DNA of 64,000 nucleotides from Periplaneta americana (GCF_040183065.1 NC_091131.1:13228300-13292299), one strand, 5' to 3'. Shown: positions 45,931-57,478, counted from the stretch's first letter. The notes: generated by a model from the sequence alone, not told the origin. Made by a program: numbers and translations.

Positions 45931-46542
45931 CAGGGTGTCCCATAAGTCTTGAACCATAGGCCAAATCTCTGAAATGCTGTTTCTTCTACTTTATAGGTAG
46001 GCCTACTTCTGAAGCCAGAGTTATATCTTTAAGTAAAGAGGAATGACATTCAAGTGATACTGTTTGCTGGTAGCTGCAGCCGCAGAGAAGTTTCAAAATT
46101 TAATCAGCTGCACCCCGAACAAGTGTTGATTACACACAGTTACATGGGAAAACTTGTCTGCTCGTCTGTTAACATTGCCGGTGGTCCATGGAGCAGTTTG
46201 TCTTTCACTTGTCCCAGAACTTTTAATGAGATTTCCAGTGCAAAAATAGTGTGTAACGGCGCTTGTTCTGAGTGCGACCAATTAAATTCCAGATCCATAT
46301 TTCCTGTGACTGCAGCTACCAACAAACATAATCACTTGAATGCGTCCCTCTTTACTAAACAATATCACTCAAGCTTTAAAAGTATACATGAAAACAAGAA
46401 GAAACTGCATATCAGAGATTTGGCGTATGGTCCCAGACTTAAGCGACACACTGTAGAGTGCTTTGCTCATTGCCACGGATTTGCCCACAACAATTCGCTG
46501 ATAGCAATGCACTGTTGTCAGATTGCAATAAATAATATATAA
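45931..46542 (+). mobile_element. Mariner-like fragment with degraded HTH coding
   Basis: It begins TA-CAGGGTGTCCCATAAGTC, a mariner-type terminus. Inside, an open frame includes QLHPEQVLITHSYMGKLV and FNEISSAKIVC, which look like scrambled pieces of the same HTH transposase type seen at 28010. The right terminus was not found. Confidence 0.55.
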
Positions 46543-46550
46543 ATCTAATA

Positions 46551-48650
46551 TGTCTCAATGCCAGCTTTTTTTTCTATATTCCATTTTTTTTTCCTGATTT
46601 TCGCGCTCTTAATCTCGATTTAAGCACTAGAATGCTCAAAAACAAGCTGAAATATGCATTAATACATTAAATATGCATACGTATGCACTATAAAATCTTG
46701 ACCTTTTAGTTGAAAATATCTTGAAACGCATTTATACATGGACATCATTTTATTTTTACTTCAACTTTTATTGTACCTCAGTTTTTGAATGTACTTCACT
46801 CCCACCCCTTCTACTAATGAAGTTCAACCGTCTTCCACACAGAACCAAGACCGCATATACAGTCATAGTAGCCTTATGGTCATAGTAAACAGTACGTTCC
46901 AAAAATATGTTCGCGTTTTCCAGTGACGAAAGAGCTTTCAATATTGAATCATTTTCGCACAGGTACTGTAGTCCATTTGCCTACGTCGTATCCCGGTTTC
47001 TCCCACCAGCTTTTATTCGCCAGCTAGTGGCTGGGCTGTCTTAGCTCTTTTCTGAGAACATTAATTTCTGTTAGGAATTGGACGTCTACGTCATATTATA
47101 CAAAAGTTTAAAATAACTTAAATGAAAGAGGCTCGTTATGTAATTAACTGTCACGTTATTTCCTCCCTTTCTACGACCCTACGACATAACCACTTGGACG
47201 GACAGTAGATAGCATGTCTGAGTAATTCTATCTTTTCGGATCGGGCAGAAGTGAAGATTTTATTTACAGTACGTAAGGTACTCTTTTATAGAGTAGGTAC
47301 AGAATTATTTCAACATGAGTTACTAGTACGAAGAACGAAACTGATAATTGGGATTAGATGCAATAGACTATAGTGCGATAATATACACATTAGAACTGGA
47401 GCCTGTTTCGAAATAAACGGCCACCATTTTAAAAAATGTGTTTAAATATCCATATTATGATTATTTTTCAATTTAACTTCATTCTCTATATTGTACGCTA
47501 ATATGCTGTAGACAGTATAATATACACTGCATAATGAATACGTCCGCATGAATAGCTCAGTTCGTGAGTAAAAACACTCATTGTTAATACTGTACTGTAT
47601 TATGATTAAACAAAAACCTAATGAAAATTATCAAACTCAAAATCGCGACATTTCCTACTTTACGTAAATGGATGAACTACTTTTCTTCCCTCCTATACCT
47701 AGTAAAGTGATTTGTTTGTATATTACGCCAGTATCATCGAACTCCAGTCGCGGAAGGGGGTAGCAAACGGTGTTTCCGGTTCTTAATCGTTGAACCAAAG
47801 GTATAGCCAGGTTAATATCAGAAATGTTAGTAAAAATAAAATGATGTCCCTGTATAATGGTAGCATATAATCTCCATCTAAGGAATAAAACGCCCCCTAC
47901 TTATGACATAATGACGGATCATATTTAATATCTTCTTACAGATATCGTATTTTATTGAACGTATAAATGTCTGCTTGCTGTTTGGCATGGTCTATCTACA
48001 AGTCAGTCAAGTCACGTTAGTAACAGATGCATGTCAAGATAAACCGAGAGCCGTCGTTTAAGAAAGCTGAAGTTCATACAAGTCTCTTTAATACAGTGAC
48101 TGACAGCTGTAAGATGTTTAGACGTAAGTTATTTACCATAACGATTGTGAATTCATACGCCAAGGCCCTATACTCACGTCTGCGTGCTTGAACATGGATT
48201 TCGCTTGAAATTTCACTGACAAAAGACGGTATACAAAGCATGGCGCCGTGATAATTTATTAAACGGAGCAAAGATGAAAGAAATCCTTTATTTGCGTTGT
48301 GTCAAGTGTCCTTGCATAGTTTTTAAAATTCATAATGATGCCAGTCTGTCAGAAAACCCACATGATCATAAAAAATTAACGTTATAGTCGCTAATTTCCC
48401 TTAAAGGGTTATATGAAGAACGTTTTCCGGCGTTTGCTGTTATTGTCTTCATTTGTTTACTGAAATAAGCGACATGTTTTATTGATAAGGAAATAAAGTG
48501 ACTCCAATCGGTAAATCGCTATGGTCCTGTGCAATTGTGGATAATGCGATAACTTGTTTGGCTCAGATTGCATTACTCTTCTTTACGGAGAGGTTTTATG
48601 CTCCCTTTTATACCTACCCTGGGCTGCAAAATAAATGCCGATACGAAATA
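46551..48650. other. No recognised feature
   Basis: Two kilobases without recognisable coding, RNA or transposon ends. Confidence 0.5.
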
Positions 48651-50361
48651 CAGGGCTATTAAAAAAGATGGAGCAGATTTCAAATATTTATTTCTTCCAA
48701 ACTACAAAAGATAGAAACACAATTCCAACGTTCCTGGACAGACGAAAGTTTAAATTTTGAACAGTCCGGGTAGACGTTCCAATCATGGCCGCATTGGCGC
48801 TGTTGATTGTCTGTACTAAAATGGCGACATAACAGGAAAAAGCATTTTGTGCGAGATCGTGCGTATTTGCTTGCTTTCCGCATAAAACCAATACGCGGTA
48901 AGTGTGAAATACCACATTCAGTATTCCCAACCTAACATACATAACAATTTCCCTCTTCTTACCGCTTAAGCGCCATATTCATTTTACTGCTTTAGGCTTT
49001 TAACATATTATTTTTAGAGACGTTTAACATAGTAATAATTGTAAATTGGAAACTTACCACTGCAATTTCACCTAAATTGCAATGTTAATTATTGTTTTTA
49101 AATATTTGCAAAAATTAAGTAAACTCTACAACACCACAAAAGTTACTGCATTTGTAATGCAAGTAACAGTAAGGAAGCCGTGAAAAAATCAACAAGATTC
49201 CAGATGCCGATGTTATTACTGCAATATGTTATATAAATAATATTGTTAAAATATTAAAACGAAAAATAAATCATTACATAACCTTACCGTTTGTTTGAAG
49301 TTCGCATTTATAGACTGGGGGAAAAAAAGACAGACGTATATCACGGCCTGCTGGAGTATAGTAAACACAGAAAACATTTTATAGAAACAATGTTGAAGAT
49401 AGATATATCTGTTTTCCAAAGTTGCCGTCATTGAACAAAAACCAACATGGAGATTTCATTGCAACTAATTAGAAATTCCTCTTTCAGGTATGTAATAAAC
49501 GATCTTCGCACAAAATAATGTACGATACACGAGCGGTATGTTTGTTTTCATGTTCTCGGAAATTAAAAAAGCTCAACTACGTTTCGCTTTTTCAATCTTT
49601 TCCTCGAACATGAAAACGTCAACATACCGCCCTTGTAACGCATATTACTATTGTGTGCTGCAATTAGCAAAACTAGGGTCCATTATTGAAGTTCAACGTG
49701 CTTTTCGCCGTCAGTTTAATAAACAACCGCGTCGTCATAAGCAGATTCAGCAGTGGCATCGAAAATTCGTAGAAGATGGTTGCATCTGCAAACAGAAAAG
49801 CACGGGACGTCCTCGCACATCGAATGAAAATGTTGAGCGTATTCGTACAGTTTACGAAAGGAGCCAAAAATAATCCACAACACGAGCAAGCAGAGAACTG
49901 AACATTCCTCAACCAACGGTATGGCGAGTTCTGAAACACGTCTGCACATGAAGCCGTACAAACTGCAGTTATTGCAAGCATTGGATCCTAACGACCACAA
50001 CAATGACACCATTCCAGGAAGTTGGATTGGAAGAGGAGGAGGAAATCAACTTCATCGCTGGTGGCCTCCCAGGTCTCCAGACCTCACTCCTTGTGATTTT
50101 TATCTGTGGGGTTACGTAAAATACCTTGTTTTTATTCCCCCCCCCCATGCCTGACATTGGCCTTAACACTGCAATCAACAGCGCCAATGCGGCCGCGCAT
50201 GACAAGCAACAGCTCCAATGCGGCCGTGATTGGAACTTCTACCCGGACTGTTCAAAATTTAAACTTTCGTCTGTCCAGGAACGTTGGAATTGTGTTTCTA
50301 TCTTTTGTAGTTTGGAAGAAATAAATATTTGAAATCTGCTCTTTCTTTTTGAATAGCCCTG
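48651..50361 (+). mobile_element. Mariner-like element with ~160-bp inverted ends
   Basis: CAGGGCTATTAAAAAAGATG... (48651-48811) is repeated inverted at about 50201-50361 with few differences. Flanks are TA at left and TT at right. The transposase coding (49673 onward) gives LGSIIEVQRAFRRQFNKQP, QQWHRKFVEDGCICKQKSTG and TRASRELNIPQPTVWRVL. It then jumps to WPPRSPDLTPCDFYLWGYVK, so the region with the first two catalytic Asp is deleted. Confidence 0.88.
49527..49645. repeat. Foldback repeat inside the mariner-like element
   Basis: GCGGTATGTT..GTTTTCATGTTC is mirrored by GAACATGAAAAC..AACATACCGC around a ~60-bp loop. It probably inserted into the left part of the transposon. Confidence 0.7.
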
Positions 50362-50707
50362 TTCTGTATATCGTTTTGCGAGGACTTTAACAAACATGGA
50401 GAAGTGGAAAGCTATTTTCCTGATATTAGTTAAAAAAACATGTAAATACGACTTTTATGGCATGTTCACGTTATTATTTAATATGAATTGATTTTAAATT
50501 ATTCATATACTTTTATTTTACAACATCAATAGAGTACTACACGAAAATAGTGAAACTGCAGTTTATATTATGATATTCCACAGCCTTCCTTATTATCCAT
50601 GGATGCTGTCATTGTTACAATCGATATATACGGCCAGTTACGTTTCATATTATATTAACAAAAAAAAATATTAATTTTATTACAAATATGAAATATTATC
50701 ATTGGTG

Positions 50708-50710
<3 letters not shown>

Positions 50711-50793
<83 letters not shown>
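50711..50793. repeat. (TTA)n microsatellite
   Basis: About 28 perfect ATT units. Confidence 0.98.
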
Positions 50794-51641
50794 GGAGACA
50801 TACACGAACAAGCTGAATAATGTAATGATAACAGAGCAATAACAGAGTTTATATGCAATGCCTCCTGTGTATCTCTATTTCAATTGTTGCCTAAGCAAAG
50901 TCCCTGTAACACGATAATGTTTCAAATCGATAGCGACTTCGACTCGGCAATCCTTTTGCAGTCCAATGTACCAGCTTTACATGTAACAAGCATTCGACCA
51001 TCGATTATTATCAAGCTAACTGTTGGATCAGAGATTACAGGATTGGAACCTGGCTGGGGGCTTTGGATTTTAAGGGGCTATAAAGTCCTCAGCATAGTTT
51101 CCTCCGGAAATAAAGCATAGCTGGGGAATTGCGTGTTGTGGGTTTGTCGCACTTAAAATGTCCTGTTCCCAATAGCTCCAGACAAACGTTTGCGGGTTAA
51201 TACCCCATCTACTAGAGACCGGCAAATCACACAAGACTCACGCCCGTACCCGGTTGCCGTCAGGCTTGGGTTCCGGTGACGCTACAAAGCAAGTTAACTG
51301 TTAGCCTGAACCCATTGAGCCCGGGTTTTATAGGTTCAGTCCAGGCGGGACCCAAGAAAGCTGCCTGTTTGCTCGTATTATGAGGTAGAGTGACTTGCAT
51401 TCACGGAAGCCAGTCTGCGCTGGTTAAGATGAAACAGTACTAGTTTGAAATCTAAGTCACTTCAAAAAATCTTTATCTTATGGTCCAACACGGCAGATAT
51501 TTCTTGGTTAAAGAAACACAGTTTTAAGATTTATTGCACTACAGAATTCATAAAGTAATAAGACAATATTATACATTTCAGATTCCTGCAAAGTGCATCT
51601 GACTCAACAAAATAGTAACATTTCGTAACTTGTGACTAGTT
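50794..51641. other. No recognised gene; locally GC-richer patch
   Basis: Around 51190-51420 the sequence is GC-richer than its flanks (for example CCCGTACCCGGTTGCCGTC) without coding or tRNA features. It may be an unrecognised repeat. Confidence 0.4.
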
Positions 51642-51965
51642 GGGAAGGGAAGGGAAGGGAAGGGAAGGGAAGGGAAGGGAAGGGAAGGGAAGGGAAGGGA
51701 AGTTCGTAACTTGTGACTAGTTGGGAAGGGAAGGGAAGGGAAGAGAAGGGTAGGGAAGGGAAGGGAAGGGAAGGGAAGGGAAGGGAATAGAATAGAAGAG
51801 AGAAGAGAAGGGAAGGGAAGAGAAGGGTAGGGAAGGGAAGGGAAGGGAAGAGAGGGAAGGGAAGAGAAGAGAAGGGAAGGGAAGGGAAGGGTAGGGAAGG
51901 GAAGGGAAGGGAAGGGAATAGAATAGAAGAGAGAAGAGAAGGGAAGAGAGGAGAGGAGAGGAGAG
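51642..51965. repeat. (GGGAA)n pentanucleotide array
   Basis: About 320 bp of AAGGG units with variants (GAGAA, GGTAG, AATAG). A 22-bp spacer containing TTCGTAACTTGTGACTAG occurs twice (near 51620 and 51702), so a unit plus spacer was duplicated. Confidence 0.96.
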
Positions 51966-52311
51966 ATTATAGAAAAATATTTCATTTTAACTTTTTCCTT
52001 ATCAACAATTAAAAACCTTATGAATACCTGTAAAGTGTATAAAAGTTTTTCGTTCTTCAGAATATTGATTTGCTATTTAAATTCTGAGGGATAGATTTCT
52101 TTTTATTTATGAAGCTGAAAGTTTGAATGGTTTGCATTAAATTTATATTACTACGATGAAAAGGAAAGTGCAAGTAATTTATAATAACTGTTGGCATTTC
52201 ATGGATATTATGTTGACGAGAGATAGTTTTCTTTGTCTTTTATTAACGGTACGTTTCAGAAGACAACAATCGCCTGCCACTTTATTCACTTTAAAACGTC
52301 TTTAAATAAAA

Positions 52312-52312
52312 T

Positions 52313-52344
<32 letters not shown>

Positions 52345-52345
52345 G

Positions 52346-52414
<69 letters not shown>
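52312..52414. repeat. (CTA)n microsatellite, left part
   Basis: CTA units with one CTG interruption. The array continues at 52997-53055 beyond an inserted element. Confidence 0.97.
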
Positions 52415-52415
<1 letters not shown>

Positions 52416-52996
52416 AGACGTGGACAAATTATTAACAAAATTGACGATTTTTATGATAATTCTGTTTACAAAATTTGACTTTTCAATTTAAACTACAGTT
52501 GACAATTTTGCATATTTCCATCATTACAGTAGACAGAAATATGTAAAAATGTCAACTGTAGTTAAAATTGAAGAGTCAAGTTTTGTAAAAATATATAATA
52601 AAAATCTTCAATTTAGCTAATAATTTATAAATTAGCAAAAATGTCATCTGCATTGAAGAGCCAAATTTTGTAAAAATATAAAACAAAAATCTTCAGTTTT
52701 GCTAATAATTTGGAAATATCCAAAATGTCAACTGTAGCCCAAATTGAAGAATCAAATTTTGTAAAAATATACAATAAAAACCTTCAGTATCGCTAATAAT
52801 TTGTAAATATGCAAAAATATCAAATGTAGTCCAAATTGAAGAGTTAAATTTTGAAAAATATACAATACAAATCTTCAATTTGGCTTATTATTTGGAAATA
52901 CACAAAAATGTCAACTGTAGTCTAAATTGAAGAATCATATTTTGTAAAAATATATAATAAAAATCTTCAATTTTGCTAATAATTTGTCCACGTCTG
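52415..52996. mobile_element. TA-flanked element with internal ~90-bp tandem repeats
   Basis: The ends are inverted: CAGACGTGGACAAATTATTA at the left and its mirror at the right, with TA on both sides inside the (CTA)n array. The interior is about five copies of a ~90-bp AT-rich unit carrying GTCAACTGTAG and ATTGAAGA, at about 52551, 52643, 52727, 52819 and 52909. No coding. Confidence 0.85.
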
Positions 52997-53055
<59 letters not shown>

Positions 53056-53122
53056 TTCCTATTACTACTGATACTATACCACCACCACCACCACCACCAC
53101 CACCACCACCACCACCACCACC
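52997..53122. repeat. (CTA)n right part and (CCA)n
   Basis: The CTA array resumes to about 53055, followed by CCA units at about 53076-53121. Confidence 0.97.
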
Positions 53123-53372
53123 AAGTCCCGCTGCTTGTGAATGTCTGTCCCTTTATTTCTTCTTCTTAGTGATCAGGTTCGGCCTCTTCCGATCTCACGT
53201 CTTGCCAACGTTTTCTTGGACGTCCCAGTTGGCAACATGAATCACACTCACTAGTTTTGTATTCAGAGTAGGAAACTGTATCAAACGTGACTGGTTGGCC
53301 CACTTTCACCAGTCAGGACTTTAAGTGCCAGTAGGGATTAACAGACTCGTTAAAACAAGCGAATTAGTATCT

Positions 53373-53445
53373 GGGGGCGTAGCTCAGATGGTAGAGCGCT
53401 CGCTTAGCATGTGAGAGGTACCGGGATCGATACCCGGCGCCTCCA
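53373..53445 (+). tRNA. tRNA-Ala (AGC)
   Basis: A 73-nt cloverleaf: acceptor GGGGGCG with CGCCTCC (one G-U pair), D arm GCTC-AGATGGTA-GAGC, anticodon arm CTCGC-TTAGCAT-GTGAG with anticodon AGC, T arm CCGGG-ATCGATA-CCCGG, discriminator A. A and B boxes are intact. T runs from about 53450 can serve as the Pol III terminator. It lacks a SINE body, so it reads as a genuine nuclear tRNA gene. One G-U pair in the anticodon stem is the only blemish. Confidence 0.92.
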
Positions 53446-53480
53446 GGTCTTTTTCGTTTTTAATTTTTCCATTATACCAA

Positions 53481-53481
53481 G

Positions 53482-53515
<34 letters not shown>
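53481..53515. repeat. (GTT)n microsatellite
   Basis: About 11 GTT units. Confidence 0.97.
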
Positions 53516-53516
<1 letters not shown>

Positions 53517-53880
53517 CAACCTGTCTTCGGATATTTGACTATACCAAGTATAAACAAATAATATAATAAATGTGCACAGCACAGTAGAAGTAATATTATG
53601 CTGAAAAAATATTGGTTTAGACATTTTCACGGAGGACACATTTCCTGTCATTGAAAAAAAAATGTGGAATGTGCGCAGCATTTAGGATTTATGTTTATAT
53701 GCTGAATCTTCAAGTCGGTTCATTCCGGAATTATGGACATGAAATATAACAATTTTGTTAAAAATAATCAACTGGTGCATAGCTTTATTTATTTATTTGA
53801 AAGTACACAGGCATTACTGCCCATAAAAACACCTTCTTAACATTTTTAAATAACATTTCTTAAATATATCATCTGTTCCT

Positions 53881-54138
53881 TTTTGTTATTTTAGTAAGTT
53901 ATTTTACGACGCTTCATCAACATCTTAGATTATTTAGCGACTGAATGAGATGAAGGTGATAATGCCGGTGAAATTAGTCCGGGGTCCAACACCGAAAGTT
54001 ACCCAGCATTTGCTGATATTGGGTTGAGAGGAAACCCCGGAAAAACCTCAACCAGGTAACTTGCTCCGACCGGAAATCGAACCCGGGCCACCTGGTTTCG
54101 CGACCAGACGCGCAAACCGTTACTCCACAGGCGTGGAC
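53881..54138 (-). mobile_element. tRNA-derived SINE (family S1), copy 2
   Basis: It aligns throughout with the copy at 6574-6830 (shared blocks GAATGAGATGAAGGTGATAA and ACCTCAACCAGGTAACTTGC). B box on the minus strand: GGTTCGATTTCC. Target duplication of 12 bp with one mismatch: TCATCTGTTCCT (53869-53880) and TCATCTGTTTCT (54139-54150). Confidence 0.9.
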
Positions 54139-54710
54139 TCATCTGTTTCTGAAAATAAATTAATATCATTAGGATTATTCAACTTATAAAGGGACAACAT
54201 ACTGATTTAGAATGAATTTTTATGACTGACTCTCTTTGATCTAGGAATATGGAAAAGTGCTTTTCACGTGTCTTAACGAATGGAGTATAAAAGGGAATTA
54301 ATTTCAATATATTTGAAGAATCGATTTTGTTTGTGAGTATTCTCCTAGGAAATAAAATTGTGCATACCGGTCTCCTATGTTGGAGGGATTTCATATTAAA
54401 CATTGATCTTAGCTCCACTGTTGGTGTCGGAATAGGGCAAGAGTTTTTAAACGATTTAAAATACACATATCTTAAAATTTTATTCTGAATAATTTCAACT
54501 ATATGTTGTAGGTATAGTGGAGTCAGGACTGCAAGATTATTAAACAGATTTGAATTTATTATAACAAATCCAAGTGGTTTATAAGCTGAATTAACAATTG
54601 ACGTACTATGTGAATTAAAAGTTAAAGATTTGTCAAGTATTACGTCTAAATTCTTAATTATTGTTGATATTGATTCTAAACGTAGGCCTACGCTGTTTAT
54701 AAAATAATAG

Positions 54711-55425
54711 TTTATGCTCGACCATGCCGAAATGTACTAATTATACATCTGGTAGCAGTCCTTTAATGCATGTCATTACAGTACACCTACTCATTAAAGT
54801 ACAGGTCTTCAGCCAATGATAACTCAGCTTACATGTGTTCAGCCAATGACAAGTCAGCTTTGTACCGTTATAAAACCGCAAGTATCGATTATTCTCGGAT
54901 ATGCAATCGAAAGAGAATTAGCGAAAAGTCACGGAGGCTGGAAATCCAATACTGTCGCAGAAGGTTATGTTCTGTTACTATAATAATTAGCGTTAATTGT
55001 AAATAATATTCAAATAAATTCAATTTGTCATCTCGTTTTTCAATGTCGAATTCAATAATCAAGGTTATAATATTATAATATTGTCAAGTTTAACGGGACT
55101 ACGTCAAGGTCAATGACATTATTGTTCCTCGGAAAAAATCAATACTTTCGCGTCTGCGCAAATCTCACAATTCACGACCTAGAACAAGGTCACTTCCGAT
55201 CTTGTCAGATACAAATAAAATGTATACATCTGAATACCGGTAATTTCAAGTTAGAAATATGGTCGAGCATAAAAAGTCGTATGAAACACGCCTATAATGG
55301 TAATTAAGAAGCTCGTATGAAAATTATGAAACTCGCTTGCGCTCGTTTCATAAATATCCATACTCGATTCTTAATTACTATCATTATAGGCTCGTTGCAT
55401 AATGTACTATTATTCACTTATTTTC
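54711..55425. mobile_element. MITE-like family M1, copy 2 (inverted)
   Basis: It starts TTTATGCTCGACCATGCC; the matching inverse ATGGTCGAGCATAAA is at about 55259-55273. The outer hairpin (CCTATAATGGTAATTAAG...) extends to about 55400. It interrupts the LINE between SFSMK-coding and NLDVIL-coding sequence. It is diverged from copy 1 at 41811. Confidence 0.75.
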
Positions 55426-55796
55426 ATTGAAAAACTCATGTATTTACATTTATTTGGGTTAAGCAAGAGACAATTCTTTTTACACCAAGATGCAACATTA
55501 TTAATATCTGTTTGCAAATTAGCTTCAACTATTGGATCGGATATAGTATTGAATAGTTTTAAATCGTCAGAAATAAAGACAGTTTCATTGAGTTATTACT
55601 TCAGATAGGTAAGTCATTAATTATAAATAAAAAGAGGAGTCCTAAATTAGAGCCTTGTGGTACGCCGGAGTTACTAATAAAATACTCAGCATGTTCATTG
55701 TGGAATGTTATATACTGTCTCCTACTATTGGGATATGAATTATGTATCTATATTACCAGCAAGAATGTCATAATATTTCCTTTACTTCTGTTGCAG

Positions 55797-55968
55797 GTAC
55801 GCTCATCGAGGAACATAGAGACGGGGCTGTTGTCCGTTATTCTGTTGTATTTACTGAATATCCATGTCCTCTGTATAGAAACGGAGACGACATTTCCACT
55901 TATCAGTGAATTTTTAAGCCATTACAGACTGAGAGATGCAGTGGCCTTCACCTGCTGGAACAAGACAG
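55797..55968 (+). CDS. Ir75-like ionotropic receptor, N-terminal exon
   Basis: The frame gives ETGLLSVILLYLLNIHVLC, a hydrophobic stretch suited to a signal peptide, then IETETTFPLISEFLSHYRLR and DAVAFTCWNKT. It follows a pyrimidine tract with TTGCAG and ends at CAAGACAG before GTACAG in phase 1. The exon at 58829 starts with the two bases that complete the codon. There is no in-frame ATG after the acceptor. One lies at 55698, but it falls in antisense LINE DNA, so the true start is probably in an exon further upstream that I cannot identify. IR75 receptors detect carboxylic acids and amines in antennal coeloconic neurons. Confidence 0.68.
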
Positions 55969-56034
55969 GTACAGCAATTTGCTTCAAAGGGAATTGTACA
56001 CAACATTAGGAACTAAACTATTTCTCTACTTATA

Positions 56035-56624
56035 CAGGGTGATTCACGAAGTTCTCTCCCGGTTTATGGAGGTGATTTCTGAGGTTATTTAGAACAAAAA
56101 ATGTGAATAAATTAATGGTATCATATTCATACTTACAGAGTTACAAACACATATTCGAAATGCATCATAATGAATGAAGCGCTAGGAATGTTTGTTGCCA
56201 TAACTACGTGCACCCTTAGATTACTGCATCTGGGGTTTTTAAAAGACATCGTGTATCAGGTTAAGGTACAAACACTCGAAGAGTTGCTTCAACGCATTCT
56301 GGATGCCCCGGCGACAATAAGGAACGTCTGAAGCTGCGAAATGCTACAAGTGCGGTTCACACCCATGCAGACCGTTGCCTTGAGATTCAGGGAGACATTT
56401 TCGAAAATGTGATTTAAGTCCACTCTAAACTGATACATAAACAATCATTAGTTTGCATTTTAATTAATTTTAGCATTCTTGTTAGTGAAATCCGGAAATA
56501 AAAGGTTTTTTTTCTGCCGTTTTCAAATTATGAAGGCTATCCCATTAATTTATTTACATTTTCGTTCCAAATAACCTCAGGAATCACCTCCATAAACCGG
56601 GAGAGAACTTCGTGGACCACCCTG
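56035..56624 (+). mobile_element. Mariner-like element deleted for the catalytic core
   Basis: The inverted ends are ~85 bp (CAGGGTGATTCACGAAGTTC and CAGGGTGGTCCACGAAGTTC), with TA at 56033-56034 and 56625-56626. The interior keeps a transposase C-terminal piece (LGFLKDIVYQVKVQTLEELL...RILDAPATIRN). N-terminal and DDE coding are lost. It lies in the receptor gene's first visible intron. Confidence 0.88.
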
Positions 56625-56930
56625 TATAGCAGCTAATGATAAATTATTTTAATTGCATATAGGTTTTATTTTTAACAGAATAATCTGCCCTCATTGAGGA
56701 TGACCATAAAGATCCGGAATAAAAGTAGTACAGAATAATTTGAAAGACAAAAATGAAAGTAACGCATAATTGAAATTAAAATTGAATGAGTGGATTTGCG
56801 ACAAAATTCTCAGACACGCCAAACATTTATTTAGAAAAGTATGTTTTTATCAAAACAAAATATTTTTGTGACTATTGTGCGAGTTATGACGTCATCGAAA
56901 ACATTTTTAAGTGACATTCTATAGTTATAT

Positions 56931-57093
56931 CACAGTCTACTATATACAGTCACGAAGCTTGAGTTTTGAGGGTGCTAGAAACAATAGACTGTGACGGTAC
57001 TATTTTGCATTGCCTGTAATGAGGCGATATTAGCGATCCTAGTGGTGAGCAACTATCTAATGTTTGCATATTTACTACGTATTGAGATTGTGG
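56931..57093. mobile_element. Short MITE (family M2), copy 2
   Basis: Its first ~150 bp differ from 45161-45343 by only about one base. Some 24 bp of the right inverted end (CTTCGCGACTGTATATACTA...) are missing. Flanks GTTATAT and GTAATAT look like a slightly diverged 7-bp duplication. Confidence 0.82.
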
Positions 57094-57145
57094 TAATATT
57101 ATTATCATCTGAACGAGCAAATTTTTATGTAATATTTCATTAGAC

Positions 57146-57478
57146 TGCCTCCGTGGTCTGTTGGTCAGCATGCTGGCTTCCAGATCAGGAGGTCCCAGGC
57201 TCGGTTCTCGGTGAATTTTTCTTGAAGAAGAGGAATTCGCTGGATGTCTAGAGTCTGGAAATTTGTATGAATGTGAGTGTGATTGTGAGTGTGCCGGGTT
57301 AATATTAATTAAGCAATCATCACAAATATAAAAATACATCAGGACTGTCGCTGGGCAGTAACCTGAACACACGTTTCAGCGTCACATTGTTGACAAGTAA
57401 CTCCATCTGTTAGCACAACCATGAAGCATCTAATAGATGCTATAGAGTTACCAACAACGGAAAAAAAATAATAAAAAA
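57146..57478 (+). mobile_element. tRNA-derived SINE (family S4)
   Basis: It starts GCCTCCGTGGTCTGTTGGTC (tRNA-like D arm) with a degenerate B box GGCTCGGTTCTCGG, followed by a ~260-bp body and an A-rich tail AAAAAAAATAATAAAAAAAA. No clear target duplication. Confidence 0.6.

Larger units (their letters stand above)
53760..55750 (-). mobile_element. LINE (Jockey/CR1-like) interrupted by a MITE and a SINE
   Basis: On the minus strand from 55750 the RT domain reads NEHAEYFISNSGVPQGSNLG, then, frame-broken, an ADD-equivalent region. It continues as ISDPIVEANLQTDIN, CKKNCLLLNPNKCKYMSFSM up to the MITE at 55425. It resumes at 54690 with TIIKNLDVILDKSLTFNSH, SAYKPLGFVIINSNLF, YLQHIVEIIQNKILRYVYF and a C-terminal tail to 54179. 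The SINE at 53881-54138 interrupts the 3' UTR-like part. Several stops make it dead. Confidence 0.8.

Noticed and set aside
51578-51985. Proline/serine-rich protein on the minus strand
   Set aside because: Translation of the (GGGAA)n array.
52233-53169. Poly-Tyr and poly-Leu/His open frames
   Set aside because: Translations of the (CTA)n and (CCA)n microsatellites.
55698-55796. ATG at 55698 as the receptor's start codon
   Set aside because: This stretch is antisense to LINE reverse transcriptase sequence and ends in a pyrimidine tract with CAG, which reads as intron.
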